This document shows positions 17,395 through 24,973 of a stretch of 35,014 bases of DNA, piece by piece. Every line of letters begins with the position of its first letter. Position 1 is the stretch's first letter. The stretch is from RUG14219 sp045538535 (lineage in GTDB: Bacteria > Cyanobacteriota > Vampirovibrionia > Gastranaerophilales > Gastranaerophilaceae): the NCBI GenBank assembly GCA_045538535.1, contig JAZSRN010000098.1:1-35014 (forward strand), given 5' to 3'. Under the pieces are notes generated by a model. It ran no database searches, was not told where the DNA came from, and saw only the letters and a program-made list of their open reading frames with translations. A program made the translations under genes and the position numbers.

Positions 17395-17997
17395 ATGCTT
17401 GTCACTAATACTAATTACAATACATATTTTGGTCAAAAATATAGAGTAATTTTAACTAAACAATGTCCTCGACAGTGTTTGGATTGCATAAATAGTTTTG
17501 ATCCTGTAATAAATAAAGCAAAAAAAATTAATTTAGAAGAAATAAAAAGTTCCGGTGATGATATTGTATTAACCGGAGGAGAACCGGGAATTTACCCACA
17601 TTTGGAAAATGTCGTTGAAAAATTGCGTGAACAAAACCCTAACGCCAAAATGTATATTTATAGTGCATTAGCTAATAAAAAAATTATAGACATACTTCCT
17701 AAAGTTGACGGATTGAGTTTTACATTGCATGACGATGCAAGTGAACTTGACATTGCATCATTCTTAAAGCTACAAGAAAGAATAAAAGAACTAAAAGATA
17801 AATACCCCGAAAAATCTTATAGGTTGTATATTGATAGCAGATTAGATAAAGATATTCAGATAGAGCCTAATCTCTATACAAGGGTGAATAAAATAAAATG
17901 GATGAACGAAGAAGAAATACTTGCACAAAAAGATCGTAACTTCGGTTGTCCAGCAGATGAAGAACTTGTAATTCTTAATGATGATTTTATAAAATAG
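17395..17997 (+). CDS. Short radical SAM domain protein
   Basis: The 200-residue protein has a radical SAM CxxxCxxC motif (CPRQCLDC, Cys24, 28, 31), which holds the 4Fe-4S cluster that cleaves S-adenosylmethionine. It also has the SAM-binding LTGGEPGIYP motif (GGEP, about 61-64). It is close to a bare partial barrel, shorter than most family members, and has one more Cys near the end (FGCPADEE). It lacks a SPASM or twitch domain. A strong ribosome site (AGGAGGT) directly precedes the ATG. Its substrate is unknown. No candidate precursor peptide is evident beside it. Its position between a Fic fossil and a RAYT marks it as accessory. Confidence 0.8.
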   Translation: MLVTNTNYNTYFGQKYRVILTKQCPRQCLDCINSFDPVINKAKKINLEEIKSSGDDIVLTGGEPGIYPHLENVVEKLREQNPNAKMYIYSALANKKIIDILPKVDGLSFTLHDDASELDIASFLKLQERIKELKDKYPEKSYRLYIDSRLDKDIQIEPNLYTRVNKIKWMNEEEILAQKDRNFGCPADEELVILNDDFIK

Positions 17998-18004
17998 GGA
18001 GTTT

Positions 18005-18028
18005 GTAGGTTGGAGTTTCTACCCCAAC
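18005..18028 (+). repeat. REP-like palindrome 3
   Basis: GTAG is followed by an imperfect hairpin (GTTGGAGT...ACCCCAAC) starting seven bases after the radical SAM stop codon. The head is the same as in REPs 1, 4 and 5. Confidence 0.65.
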
Positions 18029-18084
18029 AATAATTTTATTGTAAAATCAATTTATGAATTATAAAAGAGTTTTTGTTCCAAATA

Positions 18085-18133
18085 AAAACGATTAAGTATC
18101 GTTTTGCAGAGAGGGAGTCGTGCGCTCCAAGAA
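18085..18133. repeat. 49-bp repeat, copy A (hairpin plus tRNA-like fragment)
   Basis: The hairpin AAAACGAT/ATCGTTTT is followed by GCAGAGAGGGAGTCGTGCGC and TCCAAGAA. It differs from the copy at 18859-18907 only in the hairpin loop. On the minus strand its end (AGCGCACGACTC) resembles the D-arm/anticodon 5' half of the tRNA-Met at 18992-19065 (AGCGCACGGCTC). Confidence 0.75.
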
Positions 18134-18140
18134 TTTATCT

Positions 18141-18180
18141 AAACACTCGGTTTGAGAAGAAAGAACAGTGGGTTTGATGA
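18141..18180 (+). repeat. Short intergenic repeat R1 (copy c), abutting the RAYT gene
   Basis: The copy has ACACTCGGTTTGAG (18143-18156), then AAGAAAGAACAGTGGG and TTTGAT, ending at the RAYT stop codon. The inverted counterpart CTCAAATCGAGTGT lies at 18743-18756 beyond the other end of the RAYT gene. The transposase gene is thus framed by 14-bp inverted repeats with one mismatch. Confidence 0.75.
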
Positions 18181-18690
18181 TTATTCAAAATTCAAATCTT
18201 TTAAATTTTCTATATCAGCAGAACTTCCCCAATTTTCGTCATACAAATTATTATCAACAAATTTGTGAAAAGATGAATACTCCCAATCTTTTACATTTTG
18301 AACTAATTTATGCTTTACGGGATTATAGTGAATATAGTTTAAGTGTAGATTTAAGTCTTGTTCATCTCTAATAGTGTGTTCCCAAAACCTATTTTGCCAT
18401 AATTTTTTGTAGGTCGGATTTACTAATCCGACATTATAATTTTTAGTAAAGGAGTATTTAAAAGATTTTACAATTTTGGAATAATCTGCAATATTAAATG
18501 GCTTAATAATACAGTGTATGTGGTCAGGTTGAATAGAATGAGCAATTAAATCAAATTTATAATATTGTACAACATTTCTATAAGATTGTCTTAATAGTTC
18601 TATGTTTGTAATTAAAATTGGAATTCTATTATTTGTAACTATAGTTAGAAAAACTAATCCATTCTCTATAAATAATCTTCTATAATTCAT
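18181..18690 (-). CDS. REP-associated tyrosine transposase (RAYT, Y1 HUH family)
   Basis: The 169-residue domesticated IS200-like transposase acts on single-stranded REP hairpins. The HUH motif is in QPDHIHCII, and the catalytic Tyr lies in the conserved LNYIHYNPVKH helix. WQNRFWEHTIRDEQDL is the RAYT signature between them. The ATG at 18690 (MNYRRLFIENG) is chosen over an upstream TTG because it matches the usual family N-terminus. The usual REP partners are present: REP 5 lies 26 bases upstream, and REP 4 lies inside the gene, encoding VGLVNPTY in frame. The gene appears intact. No passenger genes or accessory transposition proteins are seen. Confidence 0.9.
   Translation of the reverse strand: MNYRRLFIENGLVFLTIVTNNRIPILITNIELLRQSYRNVVQYYKFDLIAHSIQPDHIHCIIKPFNIADYSKIVKSFKYSFTKNYNVGLVNPTYKKLWQNRFWEHTIRDEQDLNLHLNYIHYNPVKHKLVQNVKDWEYSSFHKFVDNNLYDENWGSSADIENLKDLNFE
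18409..18432 (+). repeat. REP palindrome 4, inside the RAYT gene
   Basis: GTAGGTCGGATT followed by TACTAATCCGAC, i.e. GTAG plus a GTCGGAT/ATCCGAC hairpin. It is identical, in inverse orientation, to REP 5 at 18716-18739. It is read through in frame as part of the transposase, between the Ser/Lys-rich helix and the WQNRFW block. Confidence 0.88.
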
Positions 18691-18715
18691 TATTTGATAA
18701 TAACACAAAGATTTT

Positions 18716-18739
18716 GTCGGATTAGTAAATCCGACCTAC
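18716..18739 (-). repeat. REP palindrome 5, upstream of the RAYT gene
   Basis: On the minus strand this is the exact 24-base match of REP 4 (GTAG plus the GTCGGAT/ATCCGAC hairpin). It sits 26 bases before the transposase ATG, where RAYT genes typically carry a cognate REP. The two REPs face each other. Confidence 0.88.
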
Positions 18740-18742
18740 GAA

Positions 18743-18762
18743 CTCAAATCGAGTGTCAAAAC
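18743..18762 (-). repeat. Short intergenic repeat R1 (copy d, first half)
   Basis: On the minus strand it reads TTTTGACACTCGATTTGAG. It is inverted relative to copy c and lies directly beside REP 5. Confidence 0.65.
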
Positions 18763-18765
18763 GCA

Positions 18766-18845
18766 CAAAACCTGCGCTCGGCGAATTACCCTAAAATAAG
18801 TAACAAAAAATAGCAAGGGAGAGATTCGAACTCTCGACCTCACGG
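18766..18845 (-). repeat. 80-bp direct repeat, copy 1, with tRNA-Met 3' half
   Basis: This stretch is essentially identical to 18947-19026, offset by 181 bases. It includes the anticodon 3' stem, T arm and acceptor 3' strand of tRNA-Met (18811-18845) plus about 45 bases downstream of the tRNA. The 5' half is missing or displaced, so it cannot be a functional tRNA. Between the two copies lies the second 49-bp repeat. Confidence 0.9.
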
Positions 18846-18858
18846 ACTGTGCCGAAGC

Positions 18859-18907
18859 AAAACGATTGAATATCGTTTTGCAGAGAGGGAGTCGTGCGCT
18901 CCAAGAA
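18859..18907. repeat. 49-bp repeat, copy B
   Basis: The hairpin AAAACGAT/ATCGTTTT plus the GAGTCGTGCGCTCC segment, nearly identical to 18085-18133. On the minus strand, AGCGCACGACTC, the hairpin and then the tRNA 3' half read like a tRNA-Met split in its anticodon loop by about 45 bases. Confidence 0.8.
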
Positions 18908-18991
18908 CAAAATGTGAAAACTTGAACATTTTGTGATTGGGGTTTGCAAAACCTGCGCTCGGCGAATTACCCTAAAATAAGTAACAAAAAA

Positions 18992-19065
18992 TAGCAAGGG
19001 AGAGATTCGAACTCTCGACCTCACGGGTATGAGCCGTGCGCTCTCACCAACTGAGCTACCTTGCC
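18992..19065 (-). tRNA. tRNA-Met, elongator type (anticodon CAT)
   Basis: This is a 74-base cloverleaf with D stem GCTC/GAGC and anticodon stem CACGG/CCGTG with loop CTCATAC. The T arm is GAGAG TTCGAAT CTCTC. Acceptor GGCAAGG pairs with CCTTGCT (terminal G-U), discriminator A. The overall sequence is close to the Bacillus subtilis elongator tRNA-Met as I recall it. A CAT tRNA modified to read AUA (Ile) cannot be excluded. The 3' half is duplicated 181 bases downstream on its own strand. Confidence 0.93.
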
Positions 19066-19136
19066 ATTTATTTAATTCACAATTCTTATTCTCTCATAAA
19101 AATTTTAAATTTCAAGTGGTTTTTAAATTATTTATT

Positions 19137-19176
19137 AAAAAACCGGCAGAAATTTTATTTAAAATTTCTGCCGGTT
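19137..19176 (-). terminator. Strong terminator after the autotransporter gene
   Basis: AACCGGCAGAAATTTT (19141-19156) pairs perfectly with AAAATTTCTGCCGGTT (19161-19176). On the minus strand it is followed by a T-run (A's at 19137-19140). Confidence 0.93.
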
Positions 19177-19205
19177 CCTTTTGATAATTGAATTTAAACA
19201 AATAT

Positions 19206-22200
19206 TTATTTTGCTTTGCTTAAATTAATTTCTGTAGGTTTCATTGATAATTGTGCGCTAGAAGGTTTATCGGCTTTTGATGGCGCTTTACCAATTGCCC
19301 ATCTGAAGCCAAAACCTAATGCGATACCGTTGCGGCCACCGTTTCTAAGCATTGCTTGGCCAAAACCGGTAAATCTTTCGCCCCAACGTTTTTGGACACC
19401 CACACCGTATTCAAAATATGGTTTTACTGACAATTGAGGCAAAGCAGTTTGTGCTGCTGTGAATTTTGTGTCATCCATGATGTTCCATACCATTCTTAAA
19501 TTTATATATGGTTGCCAGCCGTTTTTTAGGTTTCCGATAAATTTAATCCCCGGTGCAATTTGAATTGCGTGCAACGGATCTGATTCAATTTTTACTCCGG
19601 CTGCGTTTGTATAATCAAATGTATTTACAAATGTATAAGACATTAAGTAATTTGGTTGAACAATGAATTTGCCTTTTGCAAGTTCCCAGTTATAACCGGT
19701 TTTAGATGCAACACCGGACATTAACATAGGGAAATCTTCACTGCCATATCGTGTTGATGCGTCAACTACACTTGCACCAACGTTTGCTGTCAATGCGGAG
19801 AAGAAATTGTTTTTATAAACAATTCCTGTCAAACCTAGATTACCGCCGTTTTGCCACAAGCTATTGCCAGAATATGATTGGTGTGAACCGTTATAACCTG
19901 CATACAAGCTAAATTGTGCTTCTGCGCCGTTTTTCAACTCATACATTTCGCTATCAGCACCAAAGAAAGTACCGTACATTACGTTAGAAACTTTTGGGCC
20001 TCCATCTAGTTTGACATTTTCAAATGATGCATAAGGTCTTACCCAACCGGCACTATGTTTTTCCGGCAAGTATGTCGGTGAAAATACCATTGGTGTTGAT
20101 GTTGAGGTTGTTGCATAGCTGTTTCTCATTCTCAAAACTCTGCGTTCTTCGCTTGTCATAAGCATTTTAGAATCAATATTTTGGAACGCTTGGTCATAAG
20201 AATTTAACTGGTTCAAGAAACCTCCGACTTGTGCTGCTACTGAGCTTGCCATAATTGCCGGGTTAAAGTCGCTATATGCACCCCCTCTTGGGCCGTATGT
20301 AAGAATACCGTCTTCTGATACTGTACCTTTTAAATATCTGATTGGTGATAATATTTCGTTTGCAACAAAGTTTGAGGTGTCAATTGTTACATCCGTTGCA
20401 TTTTGCAATCCTAAAGCTTCTTTAAGGTTTACGCTAATGTTGTTTGCTGTAGTGTTACCGATTGCGTTTACTCCGGCAACTGAAATGGTTGAGTTTGCAG
20501 CTTGTGCAATTGTTCCTAGATTATCACCTTCACCAGTAGACATATTAACATCAGCGATAACAGAAACGTCTCCGTTGATTGTGATAAGTCCTGGGTCAAA
20601 TGAATCCATCGCATTGTTTGTTGTATCTAGTGTTCCGCCGTTAATATTGATTGCGTTATTGTTAGAATTGATTTGTGCACCTTCAGCCAATGAAAGTGTT
20701 GAATCTGTAACGGTTAAGTTAGCATTTTTCAAATAGGATGCTAATTCAAGAGTTCCGCCTCCGGTTACATCCATATTGTATGTTCCGGCACCGGAAACAC
20801 CGCTTGAAACGGCAACGGTATTGCCTGATGCGGCTTCGATATTAACATTAGAGCCGGCAGTTGCAACATAAATGTCTCCGCCATCTGTTGCTGAATTGTT
20901 TTGGAATTTGACGTTTCCGCCTATAGCTTCAATTGTGATGTCACCTTTTGCATATACCGCACCACCGGTTGCAGCCGAGTTGTTTTGGAAAGTTACGTTT
21001 CCATTTTGGGCGATAATGCTTACGTCATCACTTGCATAAATTGCTCCACCGCTTTGTGCCGCAGAGTTGTTTGCAAAGCTTGTGTCTGCAATTTCTATGG
21101 CTGAAGTGTTTCCTACTGCATCGTTTGCGGCGTTATAAATAGCGCCACCGTTACCGGTTGTTGAGGTATTGCCTTCAAATATTGCATTTGTAATTGAAAC
21201 GACACCATCACCGTTAGCATTGTTGTAAAATGCGTTATAAACTGCGCCACCGTCACCATTTGCGGTGTTGTTTTTGAAAGTTGCGCCGTTGATATCTAAT
21301 GTTGCACCGCTGTTATTTCCGGCGGTACTTCTTGTTGCGATAGCACCCCCATTTGATGCTGAACGGTTCCCTTCAAAGGTAACGTTTTCCATTGTAGTAT
21401 TAGAAACTGCACCTAAGAAAACTGCACCGCCACCGTCTTTCGTATTGCTAGTTGTGTAGTTATTGGTGAAGGTTGTATTTTTGATTACACCGACATCGCA
21501 AATCGAAATGGCGCCACTGTCTGAAGCGCTATTGTTATCGAATGAGCTGTTTGTAATTGTTATAGTGTTTGCAGTTGTGCCAGTATAAATAGCGCCACCG
21601 TATCCGTTTTCGGAGGTATTGTTATTAAATTTGGAATTATCAATTGTCATAGTTCCGTTTGTTGAAAATACCGCTCCACCTGCATAAGTTGCGCTGTTAC
21701 CATCGAATACGGAATTTGTAATTTTTGTTGTTCCGCCGTTTGCATAAACCGCACCGCCTAAAGAACTATTAGCGGTTGTTGCGCTATTATTTGAGGCTGT
21801 TATGTTGTTGATTACCATATCCGCAGCGTTGTAAATAGCTCCTCCGTTACCGGTTGCAGTGTTGTTAGTAAGGGTAACTCCGTCTATAGTTGCATTTCCA
21901 TCATTATAAACCGCGCCACCATTGCGATTAGCAACGTTACTGTCAAAGGTCCCGCCCGAGATTGTTAAATTTGCACCTACGCCATCGCGGACATATATTG
22001 CACCACCTTCATCAGCTTTATTAGATGTAAAATCAGAATTTTCTACCAATAAATTGCCGTTATATATGCCTACAGCACCACCTTTTCCGGTATCAGTAGA
22101 AGAATTTGTATAATTCCTATACGATGCGTCGTTATTTATAAACGTAGAGCCAGTGATAATAGATTTTTCTGTGGATGTTGAGCCAAAGTATATTGCCCCT

Positions 22201-22688
22201 CCTCCATCTTTGCTGGCGTTTTTATTACCCTCAAAATATGAATTTATAACTTTTAGTACAACTGCGCAACCATCATTGTTATCAATTGCAGCTCCGCTAT
22301 CCCAAGCATCGTTAAAATGATGTATTTGGTTATTAATAAATTTTGAGTTTTCAACGGTAAGGTTTGCTTGATTGTATATCGCAGCGCCAAAAGAAGATTT
22401 GTTGTTTAGAAATTCAGTGTTAGTGATTGTTGCATTGTTGCCGTTAAATACAGCACCTCCCAATGTGTAATTAGATACGCCTTGGTTGTTGCTAAATTTT
22501 GAATCAGAGATAGTTAAATCACCTTTGTTAAAAACAGCATTTCCATGATCTGTAGATACAATCCCAGAAATAGTTTGAGATATCACACTTCCGCTTTCAC
22601 CAGCATTGATAACCATTCTGTCTGCCGCATTTGCATGGATAGACAACGATGATAACAGCATAGCTGTCAACAATATTTTCTTTTTCAT
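19206..22688 (-). CDS. Autotransporter adhesin with Pmp-like GGA[IV]/FxxN repeats
   Basis: The 1160-residue surface protein has a signal peptide (MKKKILLTAMLLSSLSIHANAA). Its passenger (about 25-870) is a right-handed beta helix built from repeats of GGA[IV] (15 copies counted) alternating with FxxN words such as FDNN and FEGN. This is the pattern of chlamydial polymorphic membrane proteins. About 280 C-terminal residues form an autotransporter-type beta barrel (VRPYASFENV..., ALGFGFRWAIG). After the last barrel strand there is an unusual tail of about 25 residues rich in Lys, Pro and Ser, where outer-membrane proteins normally end in an aromatic residue. The ATG at 22688 is chosen for its signal peptide and the AGGAAG/GAAGGG before it. 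It is probably an adhesin or surface antigen. Confidence 0.9.
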   Translation of the reverse strand: MKKKILLTAMLLSSLSIHANAADRMVINAGESGSVISQTISGIVSTDHGNAVFNKGDLTISDSKFSNNQGVSNYTLGGAVFNGNNATITNTEFLNNKSSFGAAIYNQANLTVENSKFINNQIHHFNDAWDSGAAIDNNDGCAVVLKVINSYFEGNKNASKDGGGAIYFGSTSTEKSIITGSTFINNDASYRNYTNSSTDTGKGGAVGIYNGNLLVENSDFTSNKADEGGAIYVRDGVGANLTISGGTFDSNVANRNGGAVYNDGNATIDGVTLTNNTATGNGGAIYNAADMVINNITASNNSATTANSSLGGAVYANGGTTKITNSVFDGNSATYAGGAVFSTNGTMTIDNSKFNNNTSENGYGGAIYTGTTANTITITNSSFDNNSASDSGAISICDVGVIKNTTFTNNYTTSNTKDGGGAVFLGAVSNTTMENVTFEGNRSASNGGAIATRSTAGNNSGATLDINGATFKNNTANGDGGAVYNAFYNNANGDGVVSITNAIFEGNTSTTGNGGAIYNAANDAVGNTSAIEIADTSFANNSAAQSGGAIYASDDVSIIAQNGNVTFQNNSAATGGAVYAKGDITIEAIGGNVKFQNNSATDGGDIYVATAGSNVNIEAASGNTVAVSSGVSGAGTYNMDVTGGGTLELASYLKNANLTVTDSTLSLAEGAQINSNNNAININGGTLDTTNNAMDSFDPGLITINGDVSVIADVNMSTGEGDNLGTIAQAANSTISVAGVNAIGNTTANNISVNLKEALGLQNATDVTIDTSNFVANEILSPIRYLKGTVSEDGILTYGPRGGAYSDFNPAIMASSVAAQVGGFLNQLNSYDQAFQNIDSKMLMTSEERRVLRMRNSYATTSTSTPMVFSPTYLPEKHSAGWVRPYASFENVKLDGGPKVSNVMYGTFFGADSEMYELKNGAEAQFSLYAGYNGSHQSYSGNSLWQNGGNLGLTGIVYKNNFFSALTANVGASVVDASTRYGSEDFPMLMSGVASKTGYNWELAKGKFIVQPNYLMSYTFVNTFDYTNAAGVKIESDPLHAIQIAPGIKFIGNLKNGWQPYINLRMVWNIMDDTKFTAAQTALPQLSVKPYFEYGVGVQKRWGERFTGFGQAMLRNGGRNGIALGFGFRWAIGKAPSKADKPSSAQLSMKPTEINLSKAK

Positions 22689-22734
22689 CTTCCTATTACC
22701 CTTCTTTTTAAAATTAAAAATAAGTACCACTTTT

Positions 22735-22762
22735 ATTTTAAGGCTTTAAATTTTAAAGTCAA
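22735..22762 (-). promoter_or_regulatory. Predicted promoter of the autotransporter gene
   Basis: On the minus strand: TTGACT (22762-22757), a 16-base spacer and TAAAAT (22740-22735). The leader is about 40 bases. The region is shared with the divergent LysM gene. Confidence 0.65.
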
Positions 22763-22884
22763 CAATTATTAAGATGAATATTAGACTAAAGCTTAAGAAA
22801 AAATTAATAAATATTTACAAGTTTAGCAATTTTTTAAAAGCAAAATATTTTATATAGAAAACGGGGAAATTTTGGAGGAAAAAT

Positions 22885-23598
22885 ATGAGTAATAGAGTTG
22901 ATGAACAACGCTACATTGACAATGCTATGCGTCGGTTGCCAGACGTTAAAAATAAGCGAACACACGTGATAAAAAGTGGTGAAAATCTGTGGACTTTAGC
23001 TAAAAAAGAACTTAATAATCCTAAAGCAACAAATAAAGAAATTAGTGAATATATGCTCTTAATTGCTAAGGCTAATAATTTTACGACAATAGAAAAAATG
23101 AATAATATTAAGATAAACCAAGAAATATTTATTCCGGAAATACAAAATAAAAACGTTCAAAACCCGACAAAGACAAATCAAGCTAAAGCACAAGTACCAG
23201 ATACTCCCGCGGAAAAAGCTTTTTTTGAAAAATTGAATATTTTAAAAAATGACAAAACTGTACGGGTAGAAAAATCGGATGTTTTGTTTGGGAATTTGTA
23301 CCATGTCTATCATTCTTATGAAGATAAAAAAATAAATTACAAATCTGACCATCGCCCAGTTATGTCATTTACTCTTGATGAGAATAACAAAGTTCAAAAT
23401 GTTAGTTTTGAAGGGGCGAATAATATTTATGAGTATGGTTACGATTACAATATGAATAAGAAAGGTGTAATATCCAAAAATGGAGATATTTATAAAAAAG
23501 TATTAGGTCAAATAAATCCAGCAGAAATGGAAGAATTTACACAAGTTTTAGAACAAAAAATGCAAGGTGTCCCGAAAGGTAATTTTAGAAGATTTTAG
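22885..23598 (+). CDS. LysM-domain protein without a signal peptide
   Basis: The 237-residue product has a LysM fold at about residues 25-90 (THVIKSGENLWTLAKKEL ... NNIKINQEIFIPE). This module binds peptidoglycan or chitin-like glycans. No signal peptide precedes it: the N-terminus is charged (MSNRVDEQRYIDNAMRR). The protein is therefore either cytoplasmic or exported by another route. The C-terminal domain (about 110-237) is of unknown type (VMSFTLDENNKVQNVSFEG). The GGAGG ribosome site is strong. It is divergent from the autotransporter gene, suggesting a shared cell-surface theme. Confidence 0.82.
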   Translation: MSNRVDEQRYIDNAMRRLPDVKNKRTHVIKSGENLWTLAKKELNNPKATNKEISEYMLLIAKANNFTTIEKMNNIKINQEIFIPEIQNKNVQNPTKTNQAKAQVPDTPAEKAFFEKLNILKNDKTVRVEKSDVLFGNLYHVYHSYEDKKINYKSDHRPVMSFTLDENNKVQNVSFEGANNIYEYGYDYNMNKKGVISKNGDIYKKVLGQINPAEMEEFTQVLEQKMQGVPKGNFRRF

Positions 23599-23680
23599 GC
23601 ATAAAAATTGTTATATAGAACTAAATGAACATTAAATTGTTTTTTTCGTTATACTTGTGACAAGGTTTGTGAGGTTCTTA

Positions 23681-24547
23681 ATGAAAAAGATTACATGTGC
23701 GATTGTTTTAGGCCTATTAATTTGTGCGAATTCTGATGCGTTTGCGCATTCCAGACATTATCATAGTTCGTCTTCGTCTCATTCTTATCTTGTCGGCAAA
23801 GATGAAATTCATCAAGAACATAAGTTTCCTAATTGCCAAAAACATTATCTTCAAAAACATACGACAGTTTATTTTTATTCAAACGGTACAAGAAGCTCGT
23901 ATACAAATAATACCATTCTCAATACTGATGGCACTATTATCCAATCAGAATGTTCAAGTGTGAAACATTTAATTTATGAAGATAAACACTATTTTATAGT
24001 TTATAAGGGCAAAGGATATAAAATTCTTGACGATAACGGTGAAGAATTGACGCTTAAAAAATATTCTAAAATGGAAGAAATCGTTTCGGATAGGTTGCTT
24101 GTGCGTTATGATAAAAAATATGGAATAATTGATTTGGATGAGAATGTAATTGTTCCGTTAAAGTATAAATCTTTCGACAGAGTCGGTAAAAATTTATTTA
24201 TCACCAATTTGAACGGTTATTATGGTATGATTGATTATTCAAACAATGTGTTGATAAAAAATGAGTACGATAAAATTAAGCCACTTTATAATACTTTTCT
24301 TTTGAAACAGTATGGTTTGTACGGTTTGGCAGATATTAACGGGAAAATAATTTTAGAGGCGCAGTATGATAAGATTAAAAAACTTGGGGAATATATACTG
24401 GTAAAGAAAGATAAGAAATATGGGGTTTATGATTCCGTCGGAAACAAAATAACTGATATTAAATATAAGGATATTCGTTTGGAACGAAATGTTTTGGAAG
24501 GAAAACTTAATAGCGGTCGTTGGGTAGAAATAAATCCGAAAATTTGA
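23681..24547 (+). CDS. Exported WG-repeat-like protein
   Basis: The 288-residue product has a signal peptide (MKKITCAIVLGLLICANSDAFA) followed by a His/Ser-rich stretch (HSRHYHSSSSSHS) that might bind metal. The main body (about 105-285) consists of tandem beta units of the WG type, e.g. KKYGIIDLDENVIVPLKYKSF, NGYYGMIDYSNNV and YGLYGLADINGKIILEAQYD. Their function is unknown, and they are common in surface proteins. The start at 23681 has GAGG 6 bases upstream. A GTG at 23657 would add eight residues before the signal peptide. A gap of 30 bases to the zinc-ribbon gene suggests an operon with it and hemW. Confidence 0.85.
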   Translation: MKKITCAIVLGLLICANSDAFAHSRHYHSSSSSHSYLVGKDEIHQEHKFPNCQKHYLQKHTTVYFYSNGTRSSYTNNTILNTDGTIIQSECSSVKHLIYEDKHYFIVYKGKGYKILDDNGEELTLKKYSKMEEIVSDRLLVRYDKKYGIIDLDENVIVPLKYKSFDRVGKNLFITNLNGYYGMIDYSNNVLIKNEYDKIKPLYNTFLLKQYGLYGLADINGKIILEAQYDKIKKLGEYILVKKDKKYGVYDSVGNKITDIKYKDIRLERNVLEGKLNSGRWVEINPKI

Positions 24548-24577
24548 CTTTTTTCGAAAAAACATTAAGAACAAACC

Positions 24578-24952
24578 ATGATTATGGAGTTTTTAAAATT
24601 TAATAGAACTTGTAAGCACGATAAAGTAAAAATTGATGCTGAATTTTCTTATTGTCCGGATTGTGGTGAATTGATTGAAAATCAATGGTATATTGCCAGA
24701 TGTGCTTGTTGTGGAGTTAAGCTAAGAGCTTGTATAAAAAATGGTGAAATAGTTTCACAAGAACATTTTTGTCATAATTGCGGTTCTAAAAGTTATATCA
24801 TTGAGCGCTTAGAAAAAATCAGTTTTCTAAATATCGATTATGCAGTTTTGTTAAAAGCTGTAATTACTAAAGAAATGATGGATTTTACACAAAGTTGGGC
24901 CGAAAATCATAAATTAGTAAACCCGAAATTGATAAATACTTCCGCTGAATAA
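24578..24952 (+). CDS. Small zinc-ribbon protein of unknown function
   Basis: The 124-residue product has paired Cys motifs typical of zinc ribbons: CPDC (26-29), CACC (42-45), a lone Cys at 52 and CHNC (65-68). The C-terminal half is helical with no recognised domain. No catalytic motif is seen. No good ribosome site precedes the ATG at 24578 or the second ATG at 24584. The close spacing (30 bases after the WG gene, 21 before hemW) points to co-transcription and perhaps coupled translation. Confidence 0.75.
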   Translation: MIMEFLKFNRTCKHDKVKIDAEFSYCPDCGELIENQWYIARCACCGVKLRACIKNGEIVSQEHFCHNCGSKSYIIERLEKISFLNIDYAVLLKAVITKEMMDFTQSWAENHKLVNPKLINTSAE

Positions 24953-24973
24953 ATTTTGCAGTAAAATATTTTT

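Noticed and set aside
18791..19024. Minus-strand open frame of 77 codons
   Set aside because: It lies entirely within the duplicated tRNA-Met region and translates repeat sequence twice. No ribosome site or domain.
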